The translations under genes were made by a program, and so were the position numbers. The notes under the pieces were generated by a model. The model was not told the DNA's origin, made no database searches, and saw only the letters and a list, made by a program, of their open reading frames with translations. From DASRTE01 sp035316885 (lineage in GTDB: Bacteria; Actinomycetota; Actinomycetes; Jiangellales; Jiangellaceae), in assembly GCA_035316885.1 (NCBI GenBank), contig DATHII010000180.1, positions 1-17,673 of the forward strand: DNA of 17,673 bases, in the 5' to 3' direction. How positions within the stretch are numbered: position 1 is the first letter of the stretch; each line of letters starts with the position of its first letter. Below are positions 1-6,936 of the stretch, piece after piece.

Positions 1-35
1 GGCGGGCTCCCAGCAGGCCCACGCCACAGAGGCGG

Positions 36-269
36 TCACGACACGGCGCCGACGTCGTGGACGTGGCCGAAGCGCGTGCACTGGGCGTTGCCGCCGCCGC
101 GGTTCGTGCGCATGACCGAGTGCGCTACCCGGTGGTGGCACTTGTCGCACCAGCGCGTCTCGGTGGTCTCGTGATCTCGAGCGGGGTGGGTACGGCGGGC
201 GCCCTCAGTGGTGACCACGTATGCAATAGAGATTCCTTCGTCTGGACGTACGAGCCCGACCTTGCGCAT
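36..269 (-). CDS. Small Cys/His-rich protein, possible zinc ribbon
   Basis: A 77-residue reading frame with ATG at 269 and TGA at 36-38. The C-terminal half carries a WCDKCHH motif (C41, C44) followed by a third Cys (C63) in a CTRFGH context, which resembles a zinc ribbon whose fourth ligand is Phe instead of Cys; nearby His residues could substitute. Third codon positions from about 165 down to 39 are almost all G or C, far above chance, which argues that this strand and frame are coding. The first ~35 residues have a weaker bias, so translation may start later, for example at GTG 218. It is divergent from the peptidase homologue. I do not recognise the family; function unknown. Confidence 0.5.
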   Translation of the reverse strand: MRKVGLVRPDEGISIAYVVTTEGARRTHPARDHETTETRWCDKCHHRVAHSVMRTNRGGGNAQCTRFGHVHDVGAVS

Positions 270-280
270 GGGCTCTTGCC

Positions 281-292
281 TATGCTGTGTCG
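281..292 (+). promoter_or_regulatory. Possible leaderless-type -10 box
   Basis: TATGCT at 281-286 is followed by exactly six bases (GTGTCG) and an ATG at 293, the spacing seen for leaderless transcripts in actinomycetes. No convincing -35 is visible 17-18 bases upstream. It would drive the mini-ORF at 293 and the peptidase homologue behind it. Confidence 0.35.
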
Positions 293-325
293 ATGGCGAG
301 ACGCGGCCTTTGCATAGTTCGATGA
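293..325 (+). CDS. Possible 10-residue leader ORF overlapping the peptidase start
   Basis: ATG at 293 opens a frame reading MARRGLCIVR, and its TGA at 323-325 overlaps the ATG at 322 of the next gene in the ATGA arrangement typical of translational coupling. Its start lies six bases after a TATGCT box. It has no visible ribosome binding site, as expected if leaderless. It may be a translated upstream ORF that delivers ribosomes to the peptidase gene, or simply chance in a short gap. There is no codon-bias evidence at this length. Confidence 0.3.
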   Translation: MARRGLCIVR

Positions 326-1023
326 TCCGGGAGATTGTGATCTCGCTGCCGTTCGCGGGCCCGTGGTTGGCGAGGAACAGTCCGGCCCGGCGGGTCCCGA
401 GTCACGGGACCGATCTGTTGGGCGAGCGGTATGCCATCGATTTCATCGGTGTGGACCATCGTCGCCGGACCGCGGACCACCGTGACTGGCGGACCTTCCT
501 CGCCACCGAACCGGCGGAGCGCTTCTTTGCCTTTGGTCAGCCGATCCTGGCACCGGCCGGAGGCATCGTCGTCGAGGTGCACGACGGCGAGATCGATCAC
601 GTGGGGCGGCGGTCACAGCTGACCTTGGTGCCATATGCGTTGGGCCAGCCTGCGCGGGTCCGGCAAGGAGTGGGTGCGATCGCCGGCAACCATCTGATCA
701 TTGCGCTGCGCGATAGCGGCGAATTCGTCGCCCTTGCGCATCTGCGGGGCGGCTCCATTCGCGTTGCCATCGGCGAGGAGGTGACGACGGGCCAGCCGGT
801 CGCGGAATGTGGCAACTCTGGCAACTCGACCCAGCCGCACCTGCACCTGCAAGTCATGGACAGCCCGGACCTGTCCATTGCCCGAGGCGTCCCGATGGCA
901 TTCCGGCGCTTCCGCGAATGGTCTCGCGGCGCGAAGCACTTCCAGGTCAGGGAGTCCGGCCTTCCGGGCGAGGGTGCGGTCGTCGAACCATTGCCCGTAC
1001 TGGCCGCGGACGTGGGTCCCTGA
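322..1023 (+). CDS. M23-type (LytM/peptidoglycan endopeptidase fold) protein without signal peptide
   Basis: Using ATG 322 gives 233 residues. M23 features visible are PSHGTD with H28, a YAIDF segment (D40), an ALAHLR segment with H140, and the C-terminal HLHLQ motif (H173, H175) that forms part of the zinc site in LytM-like peptidases. Family members cleave peptide cross-links in peptidoglycan. The usual HxGxD first motif is not standard here: either H28 or the region around D40 must serve, so activity is uncertain. No signal peptide or membrane segment precedes the domain, unusual for a wall hydrolase. The start at 322 is chosen because the conserved-looking LPFAGPW segment begins just after it; an earlier GTG at 208 is in frame but adds low-bias sequence. 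Codon bias is weaker than in neighbouring housekeeping genes. Downstream is the convergent puc operon. Confidence 0.8.
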   Translation: MIREIVISLPFAGPWLARNSPARRVPSHGTDLLGERYAIDFIGVDHRRRTADHRDWRTFLATEPAERFFAFGQPILAPAGGIVVEVHDGEIDHVGRRSQLTLVPYALGQPARVRQGVGAIAGNHLIIALRDSGEFVALAHLRGGSIRVAIGEEVTTGQPVAECGNSGNSTQPHLHLQVMDSPDLSIARGVPMAFRRFREWSRGAKHFQVRESGLPGEGAVVEPLPVLAADVGP

Positions 1024-1108
1024 CCGACCCGGGCTTGCGCCGACGCGCTACGGCTGGGCCTCAGCGCCCTAGCGTGAGCGAGTTCGAATCAGCCTGCGGC
1101 AGCAACTG

Positions 1109-1174
1109 CATGATCAAAGGACGCTTGCTGGGGTATCAAGCCCTGTACGGCCCAGCAGACTGCCCTTGATCATG
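1109..1174. repeat. 66-base inverted repeat at a convergent junction
   Basis: Bases 1109-1132 pair with 1151-1174 in one register without bulges. CATGATCAA at 1109-1117 pairs with TTGATCATG at 1166-1174, and TGCTGGG near 1126-1132 pairs with CCCAGCA at 1151-1157; a few mismatches lie between, and the loop is 18 bases. It sits between the peptidase stop and the pucD stop (14 bases after the latter). There is no U-tract on either side, so it is either a Rho-independent-like barrier or a REP-like dispersed element; the family cannot be decided from one copy. Confidence 0.7.
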
Positions 1175-1187
1175 TTCCAGACCGGTC

Positions 1188-3437
1188 CTAGCCGGTGCCG
1201 GTGATGTGCTCGGGCCGCACCGGGATGCGGGCGAGCAGCAGCCCGGTCGCCGCCCGAACGGCGGCCACGATGGCCGGCGTCGAAGAGATCGTCGGCGGTT
1301 CGCCGACCCCGCGCAGGCCGTACGGCGCGTGGGGGTCGGCCAGCTCCAGGACGTCCACTGCCATCGGCGGCATGTCGAGCATCGTCGGGATCAGGTAGTC
1401 GGTGAACGACGGGTTGCTGATCACGCCGTCGACGACCTGGATCTCCTCCATCAAGGCCAGGCCCAGCCCCTGCGCGGTGCCGCCGTGGATCTGGCCGAGC
1501 ACGGCGTCCGGGTTCATCGCCTTTCCGACGTCCTGAGCGGTGGCGATCTCGACCACCCTGACCAGCCCGAGCTCGACGTCGACGTCGACGACGGCCCGGT
1601 GTGCCGCGAACGCGTACTGGACATGTGCCGTGCCCTGGCCGTCCTGGTCGAGCGGAGTGGTGGGCCGGTGCCGCCACTCCACCGTCTCCTCGACGGCTGC
1701 TCCCTCCGCCAGGGCATCAAACCCGCCGAGCTCGTCGACCCTGCGTCGCACCGCCTCGCAGGCAGCCCGGACCGCACCTCCGGTCATGTAGGACTGTCGC
1801 GACGCCGACGTCGAGCCGGCGCTGCCGACCGACGTGTCCGCCGGCAGGATCGTCACCTGCTGCAGGCCCAGTTCCGTGCGGGCGATCTGCGCGACCAGCG
1901 TGACCAGTCCCTGGCCCACTTCGGCCGAGGCGGTGTGGACACTGGCCACCGGCTCCCCGCCGACGACCTCCACCCGCACGCGAGCGGTGGAGTAGTCGTC
2001 AAAACCCTCGGAGTAGCCGACGTTCTTGATCCCGACGCCGTAGCCGGTGCCGCGCACCACTCCCTCGCCGTGCGTCGTGTTCGACACGCCGCCCGGCATC
2101 AGCCGGAGGTCGACGGCATCGCCGGACGGCGGGGATGGTAGCGGTGCGTCCCTCACCCGCTTGAGCAGTTCGGCGACCGGCGCGGCGGAGTCGACGACCT
2201 GGCCGGTCGGCATCACCGAGCCCTCGCTCATCGCGTTGAGCAGGCGGAAGTCGACCGGGTCGAGCCCCAGTTCCGCAGCCATCCGGTCCATCTGCGACTC
2301 GTAGGCGAACGCCGCCTGCACAGCACCGAAGCCGCGCATCGCGCCGCAGGGGGGGTTGTGGGTGTAGACACCCCAGCAGTCGATGCCCACGTTGGGGACG
2401 TCATACGGGCCGACGCCCAGCGTGGCGGCGTTCGCGACCACGGCCGGCGTGCTGGACACGTAAGCGCCACCGTCGAGGACGATTTCCGCGCGGACGTAGA
2501 CGAGCCGGCCCTCACGGGTCGCCCCATGCTCGTAGCTCAGCCGCGCCGGGTGACGGTGCACGTGGCCGAAGAACGACTCCTCGCGTGAATAGACCATCTT
2601 GACCGGCCGGCCGGTGTGCCGCGCCAGCATGCAGGCATGGATCTGCATCGACAGGTCCTCGCGCGCCCCGAAGGCGCCGCCGACCCCGCCGAGGGTGATG
2701 CGGACCATGTCCTCCGGCAGACCCAGGCAGGCGGCGACCTGGGTACGGTCGACGTGCAGCCACTGTGTCGCCACGTAGAGGTCGACCGAGCCGTCCTCGG
2801 CCGGCACGGCCAGGCCGGACTCGGGCCCGAGGAAGGCCTGGTCCTGCATCCCGACCTCGTACTCCCCGGTCACGACGACCTCCGCGGCCGACTCCTGGTC
2901 ACCCCGGCGGATCCGCAGGTGCCGCACGACGTTGCCGCCGGGGTGCACGCGGATCCCTTCCGCGGCATCGACGGCGCGCCGTGGGTCGGTCAACGGCTCG
3001 AGCACCTCGTAGTCGACGACGATCCTCGCCGCCGCACGGCGGGCGGCCTCGGGGTGGTCGGCCGCCACGATCGCGACCGGCTCACCGTGGAAGCGCGCCG
3101 TCCCGTCGCAAAGAACCGGCTGGTCCGCATGCTCGAGCCCGTAGACCTTCCGGCCCGGCACGTCGTCGTAGGTCAGCACCGCGTGGACGCCGGTCGTGGC
3201 CAGGGCCGGACCGAGGTCGATCGAGGCGATCCGAGCGTGCGGGTGTGGGCTGCGCAGCGTGGTGCCCCAGAGCATGTCAGCGGCCCAGAGGTCGCTGGAG
3301 AACGCGAACTCGCCTTTGACCTTGAGCGTTCCGTCGGGGCGGGAGGCACGTTGGCCGATCCCGCCCTCACCGCGAGCTCGGGACACGTCCGGTGGTCGTA
3401 CCGGCGCCTCGGTCTCGAGACCAGGCTGGACCGTCAC
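1188..3437 (-). CDS. pucD: Xanthine dehydrogenase, molybdenum-binding subunit
   Basis: A 749-residue molybdopterin-binding subunit of the xanthine oxidase family, which oxidises hypoxanthine and xanthine toward urate in the cytoplasm. Domains in order: the aldehyde oxidase/xanthine dehydrogenase a/b hammerhead (about 35-150), then the large molybdopterin-binding region (about 165-740). Motifs: MQDQAF near 197-202, Gly-rich GGVGGAFG at 250-257, AMRGFGA with R368, EVGQG at 506-510, and the C-terminal GVGEPP holding the expected catalytic base E713. Length and motif set match the PucD type rather than CO dehydrogenase. The start is GTG 3437, only three bases after the pucE stop, so the three subunits form one transcript pucC-pucE-pucD. 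No XdhC-type cofactor insertion gene is present here. Substrate assignment as purine is inferred from the family and the adjacent PucR-type regulator. Confidence 0.93.
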   Translation of the reverse strand: MTVQPGLETEAPVRPPDVSRARGEGGIGQRASRPDGTLKVKGEFAFSSDLWAADMLWGTTLRSPHPHARIASIDLGPALATTGVHAVLTYDDVPGRKVYGLEHADQPVLCDGTARFHGEPVAIVAADHPEAARRAAARIVVDYEVLEPLTDPRRAVDAAEGIRVHPGGNVVRHLRIRRGDQESAAEVVVTGEYEVGMQDQAFLGPESGLAVPAEDGSVDLYVATQWLHVDRTQVAACLGLPEDMVRITLGGVGGAFGAREDLSMQIHACMLARHTGRPVKMVYSREESFFGHVHRHPARLSYEHGATREGRLVYVRAEIVLDGGAYVSSTPAVVANAATLGVGPYDVPNVGIDCWGVYTHNPPCGAMRGFGAVQAAFAYESQMDRMAAELGLDPVDFRLLNAMSEGSVMPTGQVVDSAAPVAELLKRVRDAPLPSPPSGDAVDLRLMPGGVSNTTHGEGVVRGTGYGVGIKNVGYSEGFDDYSTARVRVEVVGGEPVASVHTASAEVGQGLVTLVAQIARTELGLQQVTILPADTSVGSAGSTSASRQSYMTGGAVRAACEAVRRRVDELGGFDALAEGAAVEETVEWRHRPTTPLDQDGQGTAHVQYAFAAHRAVVDVDVELGLVRVVEIATAQDVGKAMNPDAVLGQIHGGTAQGLGLALMEEIQVVDGVISNPSFTDYLIPTMLDMPPMAVDVLELADPHAPYGLRGVGEPPTISSTPAIVAAVRAATGLLLARIPVRPEHITGTG

Positions 3438-3440
3438 GGC

Positions 3441-3908
3441 TCAGCCCGCCTTCTGCGCGGCGGCCAGGTGGACGGCGTCGAGGATCTTCTCGTAGCCCGT
3501 GCAGCGGCACAGGTTGCCGGCCAGTGCCTCCCTGATCTCGGCGTCCTTCGGCTGCGGCACCCGCTCGAGCAGGTCATGGGCGGCCACGACCAGGCCGGGT
3601 GTGCAGAACCCGCACTGGACCGCACCCGCGTCGATGAAGGCACGCTGCACCGGGTCGAGGGTGTCGCCCGCGCTCAGGCCTTCGACCGTCCGGACCTCGC
3701 GGCCCTCGGCCTGTCCCGCAGCCACGAGGCAGGCGCACACCGCCTCGCCGTCGAGGTAGACCGTGCACGACCCGCACTCGCCCTGTTCGCACGCGTTCTT
3801 CGACCCGGGCAGGCCCAGCCGCTCCCGCAGGACGTACAGCAGGCTCTCGCCCTCCCAGACGTCGTCGGCTTCACGGCTCTCTCCGTTGACGGTGGCGGTG
3901 ACTCGCAC
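3441..3908 (-). CDS. pucE: Xanthine dehydrogenase, 2Fe-2S subunit
   Basis: A 155-residue iron-sulfur subunit that passes electrons from the molybdenum centre to FAD. The N-terminal plant-ferredoxin-type cluster is held by C40, C45, C48 and C60 (CEQGECGSC followed by CAC), and the second cluster by C99, C102 (CGFC), C134 and C136 (CRC). The arrangement and length fit the small subunits of three-subunit molybdenum hydroxylases. GTG at 3908 is taken as the start because it begins the conserved VTATVNG strand; the frame is open further upstream but that part is antisense to pucC coding sequence. The start is seven bases after the pucC stop and the stop is three bases before pucD, so translation is probably coupled. 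No clear ribosome binding site is visible, so the start carries some doubt. Confidence 0.92.
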   Translation of the reverse strand: MRVTATVNGESREADDVWEGESLLYVLRERLGLPGSKNACEQGECGSCTVYLDGEAVCACLVAAGQAEGREVRTVEGLSAGDTLDPVQRAFIDAGAVQCGFCTPGLVVAAHDLLERVPQPKDAEIREALAGNLCRCTGYEKILDAVHLAAAQKAG

Positions 3909-3915
3909 GGGTGCA

Positions 3916-4770
3916 TCACTTCTTCCGGTAGGCGTGCCATGCCCAGCCCAAGGTGCGACGGGCCATGACCGACAGCGTGTGGAGCCGGTAGCGCGCCGTC
4001 CCTCGCACGTCGTCGATGGGAGACGCCGCCGCCACGACCAGATCCCCGAAACGGCGGGCGACGTCGTCGTCGATCGGTCCGAGACCGTCCCAGTCCAGCG
4101 CCGCATCAACGAAGCGCTCGGCCTCGACGGCACGGCGAGGGGTCGGCGCGGCCGAGCCGATGCCCGTGCCGACCCGCCGCTCCCCCGGGAACAGCGCGAG
4201 GCCGAACGACGACACGGCGATCACCATGGCGTTGCGGGTGCCGATCTTCGAGAACTCCTGTGGACCGGTCGCGACCCGGACCAGGATCGATCTGATCAAC
4301 TCGTCGGGTGCAAGTGCGTTGCGCTTCACGCCGGTGTAGAACTCCGACACCGGGATCTCGCGGAGCCCGCGGGTCGACTCGACCTCGACCACAGCTCCGG
4401 CGGCAAGCAGCGGTGGATGGGCGTCGCCCGCGGGCGAGGCCGCTCCGAGGTTGCCGCCGATCGTTCCCCGGTTGCGGATCTGCGGTGAGCCCACCGTCCG
4501 CGACGCCATTGCCAGGCCCGGGAGCAGGCCGCCCATCTCGGAGATGACCCGCGTGTACGACACCCCCGCGCCCAACCGGACGTGGTCCCCTTCGTGCGAC
4601 CACTCGGCGAGTTCGTCCACCCGGGTCAGGTCGAGCAGCGCCTCTGGCCGGGACTGGTCGAAGTTCAGCTCGACCATGACGTCGGTGCCGCCGGCCAGCG
4701 GCACCGCGCCCGGCCGTTCCGTCTTGGCCGCGAGGGCGTCGGCCCACGTCGGCGGCTGCAGGAACTCCAT
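3916..4770 (-). CDS. pucC: Xanthine dehydrogenase, FAD-binding subunit
   Basis: A 284-residue FAD-binding subunit of the molybdenum hydroxylase complex, which receives electrons from the 2Fe-2S clusters and passes them to NAD+ or another acceptor. The vanillyl-alcohol-oxidase-like FAD fold is marked by PLAGGTDVM (24-32) and TIGGNLGAAS (103-112), followed by D116. The C-terminal CO-dehydrogenase-flavoprotein domain (about 168-275) ends in PIDDVRGTARYR, typical of this family. The start is ATG 4770 with GAGGAG about ten bases upstream on the minus strand. It is the first gene of the pucC-E-D operon and divergent from the PucR-family regulator, which probably controls it. Confidence 0.93.
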   Translation of the reverse strand: MEFLQPPTWADALAAKTERPGAVPLAGGTDVMVELNFDQSRPEALLDLTRVDELAEWSHEGDHVRLGAGVSYTRVISEMGGLLPGLAMASRTVGSPQIRNRGTIGGNLGAASPAGDAHPPLLAAGAVVEVESTRGLREIPVSEFYTGVKRNALAPDELIRSILVRVATGPQEFSKIGTRNAMVIAVSSFGLALFPGERRVGTGIGSAAPTPRRAVEAERFVDAALDWDGLGPIDDDVARRFGDLVVAAASPIDDVRGTARYRLHTLSVMARRTLGWAWHAYRKK

Positions 4771-4842
4771 TGCCCGTACTCCTCATCGGCTGCAGGTAGT
4801 AGACCGCGGGCTCGGGCGCCGGACCACCCGCAGGGAGTACGA

Positions 4843-4856
4843 ATCGGTCACCCGAT
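4843..4856. promoter_or_regulatory. Candidate operator in the pucC/regulator divergent gap
   Basis: ATCGG-TCAC-CCGAT is a 14-base interrupted palindrome in the 113-base gap between pucC and the PucR-family gene. It overlaps the expected -35 position of the regulator promoter. Divergent placement suggests autoregulation or joint control, but the arms are only five bases and no second copy supports it. Confidence 0.3.
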
Positions 4857-4871
4857 CCGACCGTGCCTTTG

Positions 4872-4877
4872 TATGAT
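4872..4877 (+). promoter_or_regulatory. -10 box of a leaderless pucR promoter
   Basis: TATGAT is followed by six bases (CCTCTA) and the ATG at 4884, so transcription would begin at or next to the A of the start codon. There is no ribosome binding site in this interval, which agrees with a leaderless message. It also decides the start: the in-frame GTG at 4863 lies upstream of the box and would not be transcribed from it. Confidence 0.6.
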
Positions 4878-4883
4878 CCTCTA

Positions 4884-6428
4884 ATGCTGCTACGGGACCT
4901 TCTGGCCGATCCCAGCCTGCACCTGACCCTGCTCGATGGTGAACAGTCCCTGGACCGGCAGCTGGCCTCGGTGACGACGATCGACCTGCTCGATCCCCGC
5001 CGGTACCTCCGCACCGGTGCCCTCGTGCTCACCGGCCTGATGTGGTACCGGGGTCCCGCCGACAGTGAGGCCTTCGCGGAGGCCCTCGCGGAGTTCGACG
5101 TCGTGGCCCTCGGCGCCGGTGAGGCAGCGCTGGGTTCGGTGCCCGACGACCTCGTCCGGGCGTGCCACAAGCGCGGGATCGCCATCGTGAGCGTCCCGGT
5201 CGAGGTGGCATTCAGCCAGGTCAGCGACCGGGTCGCCCAGGACCAGGAGGCCGAGCGCGATCACCGACGGGCCGTTGCCCGCGACCGCCAGCGCCGGCTG
5301 CTGTCGGCCGTGGCCGAAGGCCGGGGACTGGACGCATTGCTCGGCCTGGTGACCGAAGACGTCGGATCACGGTGCCGGGTGATGACACCGTCCGGCCGTG
5401 AGGTCGCGGCGACCGGTGAGCCCCTGCCTCCGGGGGATCTCGATTCACTCACCCGGGCGTTCCTGCTCGACCCCTTGCCGGCCGTCGTGGCCACCTCGGG
5501 CGGGAGTCGAAGCGTCATCTCCGCGGGCTCGCGGCTGGGGCAGGAGGTGACGTCCTGGTTCCTCGTCGGCTCCGGTGACCATCGCGCTTGGTCCGAAGAC
5601 GTGCGGTCGACCGTCGACGATCTCGCGGCGGCAGTCGCGCTCGAGCGTTCCCGTCTGGATGATCGTCGGCGGGTGGAGCGGCGGATCGCCGACGAGGTCG
5701 TGGATCTCATTGCCGCAGGAAACGCCACGCGGCCCGAGACGACGGCCCGGATGACCGACCTCGGCGTCGATCCGGCCGGGCCGTTCCTCGTCGCGGCCGC
5801 CGCTTTCCCCAGCCGTCCGGACATGCTCGACGTCGCCCGCGACGTCCTGCACGACGTCGGTCTGCACTTGCCCCACCCGCCGGTTACCGGAGTCCGCCAG
5901 GACCACGCAATCACCCTGATCTCGGTCGCCGCAGCGGCGGATCCTGCGGAGCGGGTGCGGGCAGCGGTACAGCGGCTGGGACCAGGCCTCCGCGACGCGC
6001 GGCTGGCGGTCGGTCTGTCGGCCGTCGTCGCTCCCAGGGCGCTGGTCGGCGCTCTGGATGAGGCGCGACATGCACAGCAACTCGCCGCCCTGCGCGGTGA
6101 ACCGGTCGCGGTGGTGACCGCCGACGAGGTGACCTCCCATGTGCTCCTGCTGGCCGCCGTGCCCGACGACGCGCGGCGAACCTTCGCCACGCGGGTGCTG
6201 GGACCAGTGCTCGACCACGACGAACGCCACGGCGGCAACCTGCTCGCCACGCTACGAGCCTTCCTCGACGCCAACGGGTCGTGGAGCCGCTGCGCTGCGG
6301 TACTGCACCTGCACGTGAACTCGGTGCGATACCGCATCGCCCGTGTCGAGGCGCTGACCGGTCGGGACCTGTCGCGACTCGAGGACAGGGTGGACCTGTT
6401 CCTCGCCCTACGGTCGCTTCCCGAATAG
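4884..6428 (+). CDS. pucR: PucR-family transcriptional regulator
   Basis: A 514-residue regulator. The N-terminal PucR domain (about 1-120, opening MLLRDLLADP) is followed by a GGDEF-like central region (about 280-410) and a C-terminal helix-turn-helix (about 455-512) with the typical HVNSVRYRIARVE recognition segment. B. subtilis PucR activates purine degradation genes when nitrogen is limiting and an intermediate such as allantoin is present. Here the gene is divergent from pucCED, so direct control of that operon and of itself is the simplest reading; the effector is not deducible. ATG 4884 is chosen because it starts the conserved domain and sits six bases after a TATGAT box. No amidohydrolase or permease genes for later steps lie in the window. 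Confidence 0.9.
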   Translation: MLLRDLLADPSLHLTLLDGEQSLDRQLASVTTIDLLDPRRYLRTGALVLTGLMWYRGPADSEAFAEALAEFDVVALGAGEAALGSVPDDLVRACHKRGIAIVSVPVEVAFSQVSDRVAQDQEAERDHRRAVARDRQRRLLSAVAEGRGLDALLGLVTEDVGSRCRVMTPSGREVAATGEPLPPGDLDSLTRAFLLDPLPAVVATSGGSRSVISAGSRLGQEVTSWFLVGSGDHRAWSEDVRSTVDDLAAAVALERSRLDDRRRVERRIADEVVDLIAAGNATRPETTARMTDLGVDPAGPFLVAAAAFPSRPDMLDVARDVLHDVGLHLPHPPVTGVRQDHAITLISVAAAADPAERVRAAVQRLGPGLRDARLAVGLSAVVAPRALVGALDEARHAQQLAALRGEPVAVVTADEVTSHVLLLAAVPDDARRTFATRVLGPVLDHDERHGGNLLATLRAFLDANGSWSRCAAVLHLHVNSVRYRIARVEALTGRDLSRLEDRVDLFLALRSLPE

Positions 6429-6444
6429 CGCAGACCAGCGTGGT

Positions 6445-6474
6445 TTGGTCCGCGACCGGCCCCGCTGGTAATCT
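6445..6474 (+). promoter_or_regulatory. Promoter of rpsT
   Basis: TTGGTC at 6445-6450 and TAATCT at 6469-6474 are 18 bases apart. The -10 is extended by TGG directly before it (TGN type). It would give a leader of about 130 bases before the rpsT GTG. Confidence 0.6.
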
Positions 6475-6520
6475 TTGACGTCGCGTGCGCTCCCGCCGGT
6501 ACAGACAAGTCGGGCACGCA

Positions 6521-6578
6521 GGGTCCTCATCTCGGCCGCCGTCGTCCACGTCGGCGGCCGTCACGGTGGACCGGACCC
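6521..6578 (+). promoter_or_regulatory. Structured rpsT 5' leader
   Basis: GGCCGCCG (6534-6541) pairs perfectly with CGGCGGCC (6552-6559) across a ten-base loop. Around it GGGTCC (6521-6526) pairs perfectly with GGACCC (6573-6578), so the two stems nest. The structure lies between the promoter and the rpsT start and could be a site for S20 autoregulation or merely stabilise the message; there is no U-tract that would make it a terminator. Confidence 0.4.
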
Positions 6579-6614
6579 CCCGATCATCATCACGGCTACA
6601 GACGAGGCACCTCA

Positions 6615-6875
6615 GTGGCGAACATCAAGTCCCAGAAGAAGCGCATCCTCACCAACGAGAAGGCACGGCTGCGCAACAAGGGGGTCAAGTCCTCCCTGAA
6701 GACCGCCGTGCGCCGGTTCAACACGGCCGCCGAGGCAGGCGACTCCGAGCAGGCAACCACGCTCGCTCGCGAAGCTGCCCGCAAGCTCGACAAAGCCGCG
6801 TCGAAGGGCGTCATCCACAAGAACCAGGCCGCCAACCGGAAGTCGGCGATCGCCAAGCGCGCCGCCGCTCTCTGA
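6615..6875 (+). CDS. rpsT: 30S ribosomal protein S20
   Basis: An 86-residue, strongly basic protein that opens MANIKSQKKRI and closes with KSAIAKRAAAL, both diagnostic of bacterial S20, a primary 16S rRNA binding protein of the small subunit. The length matches the family exactly. The start codon is GTG at 6615, with GAGG eight bases before it. It is a single-gene unit with its own promoter (6445-6474), a structured leader and a strong terminator at 6888-6932, and it converges on holA. S20 next to the holA/comEC block is a conserved actinobacterial arrangement. Confidence 0.98.
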   Translation: MANIKSQKKRILTNEKARLRNKGVKSSLKTAVRRFNTAAEAGDSEQATTLAREAARKLDKAASKGVIHKNQAANRKSAIAKRAAAL

Positions 6876-6887
6876 GCAGCCGCACCA

Positions 6888-6932
6888 CGCCCGACGGCGC
6901 CGTCCATCAGGGGCGGGCGCCGTCGGGCGTTT
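6888..6932 (+). terminator. Intrinsic terminator after rpsT
   Basis: A perfect 14-base stem: CGCCCGACGGCGCC (6888-6901) with GGCGCCGTCGGGCG (6916-6929), loop of 14 bases, then TTT. It begins 12 bases after the rpsT stop and ends five bases before the convergent holA stop, so it may also block antisense read-through, although the minus-strand side has no T-tract. Confidence 0.85.
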
Positions 6933-6936
6933 CGGG

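Noticed and set aside
1082..1090. GTTCGAATC, resembling the T-loop of a tRNA
   Set aside because: The flanking five-base segments do not pair, and no acceptor, D or anticodon arm can be built around it.
1114..1677. A 187-codon minus-strand frame crossing the pucD 3' end and the inverted repeat
   Set aside because: It is Arg/Gly-rich and out of frame with pucD; the part outside pucD is the inverted repeat.
2616..3968. A 450-codon open frame on the plus strand
   Set aside because: It is antisense to pucD/pucE/pucC, which have complete family motifs; long antisense frames are expected at this GC content.
4863..4883. An upstream GTG start for the PucR-family gene
   Set aside because: The TATGAT box at 4872-4877 lies downstream of that GTG, and the conserved domain begins at ATG 4884.
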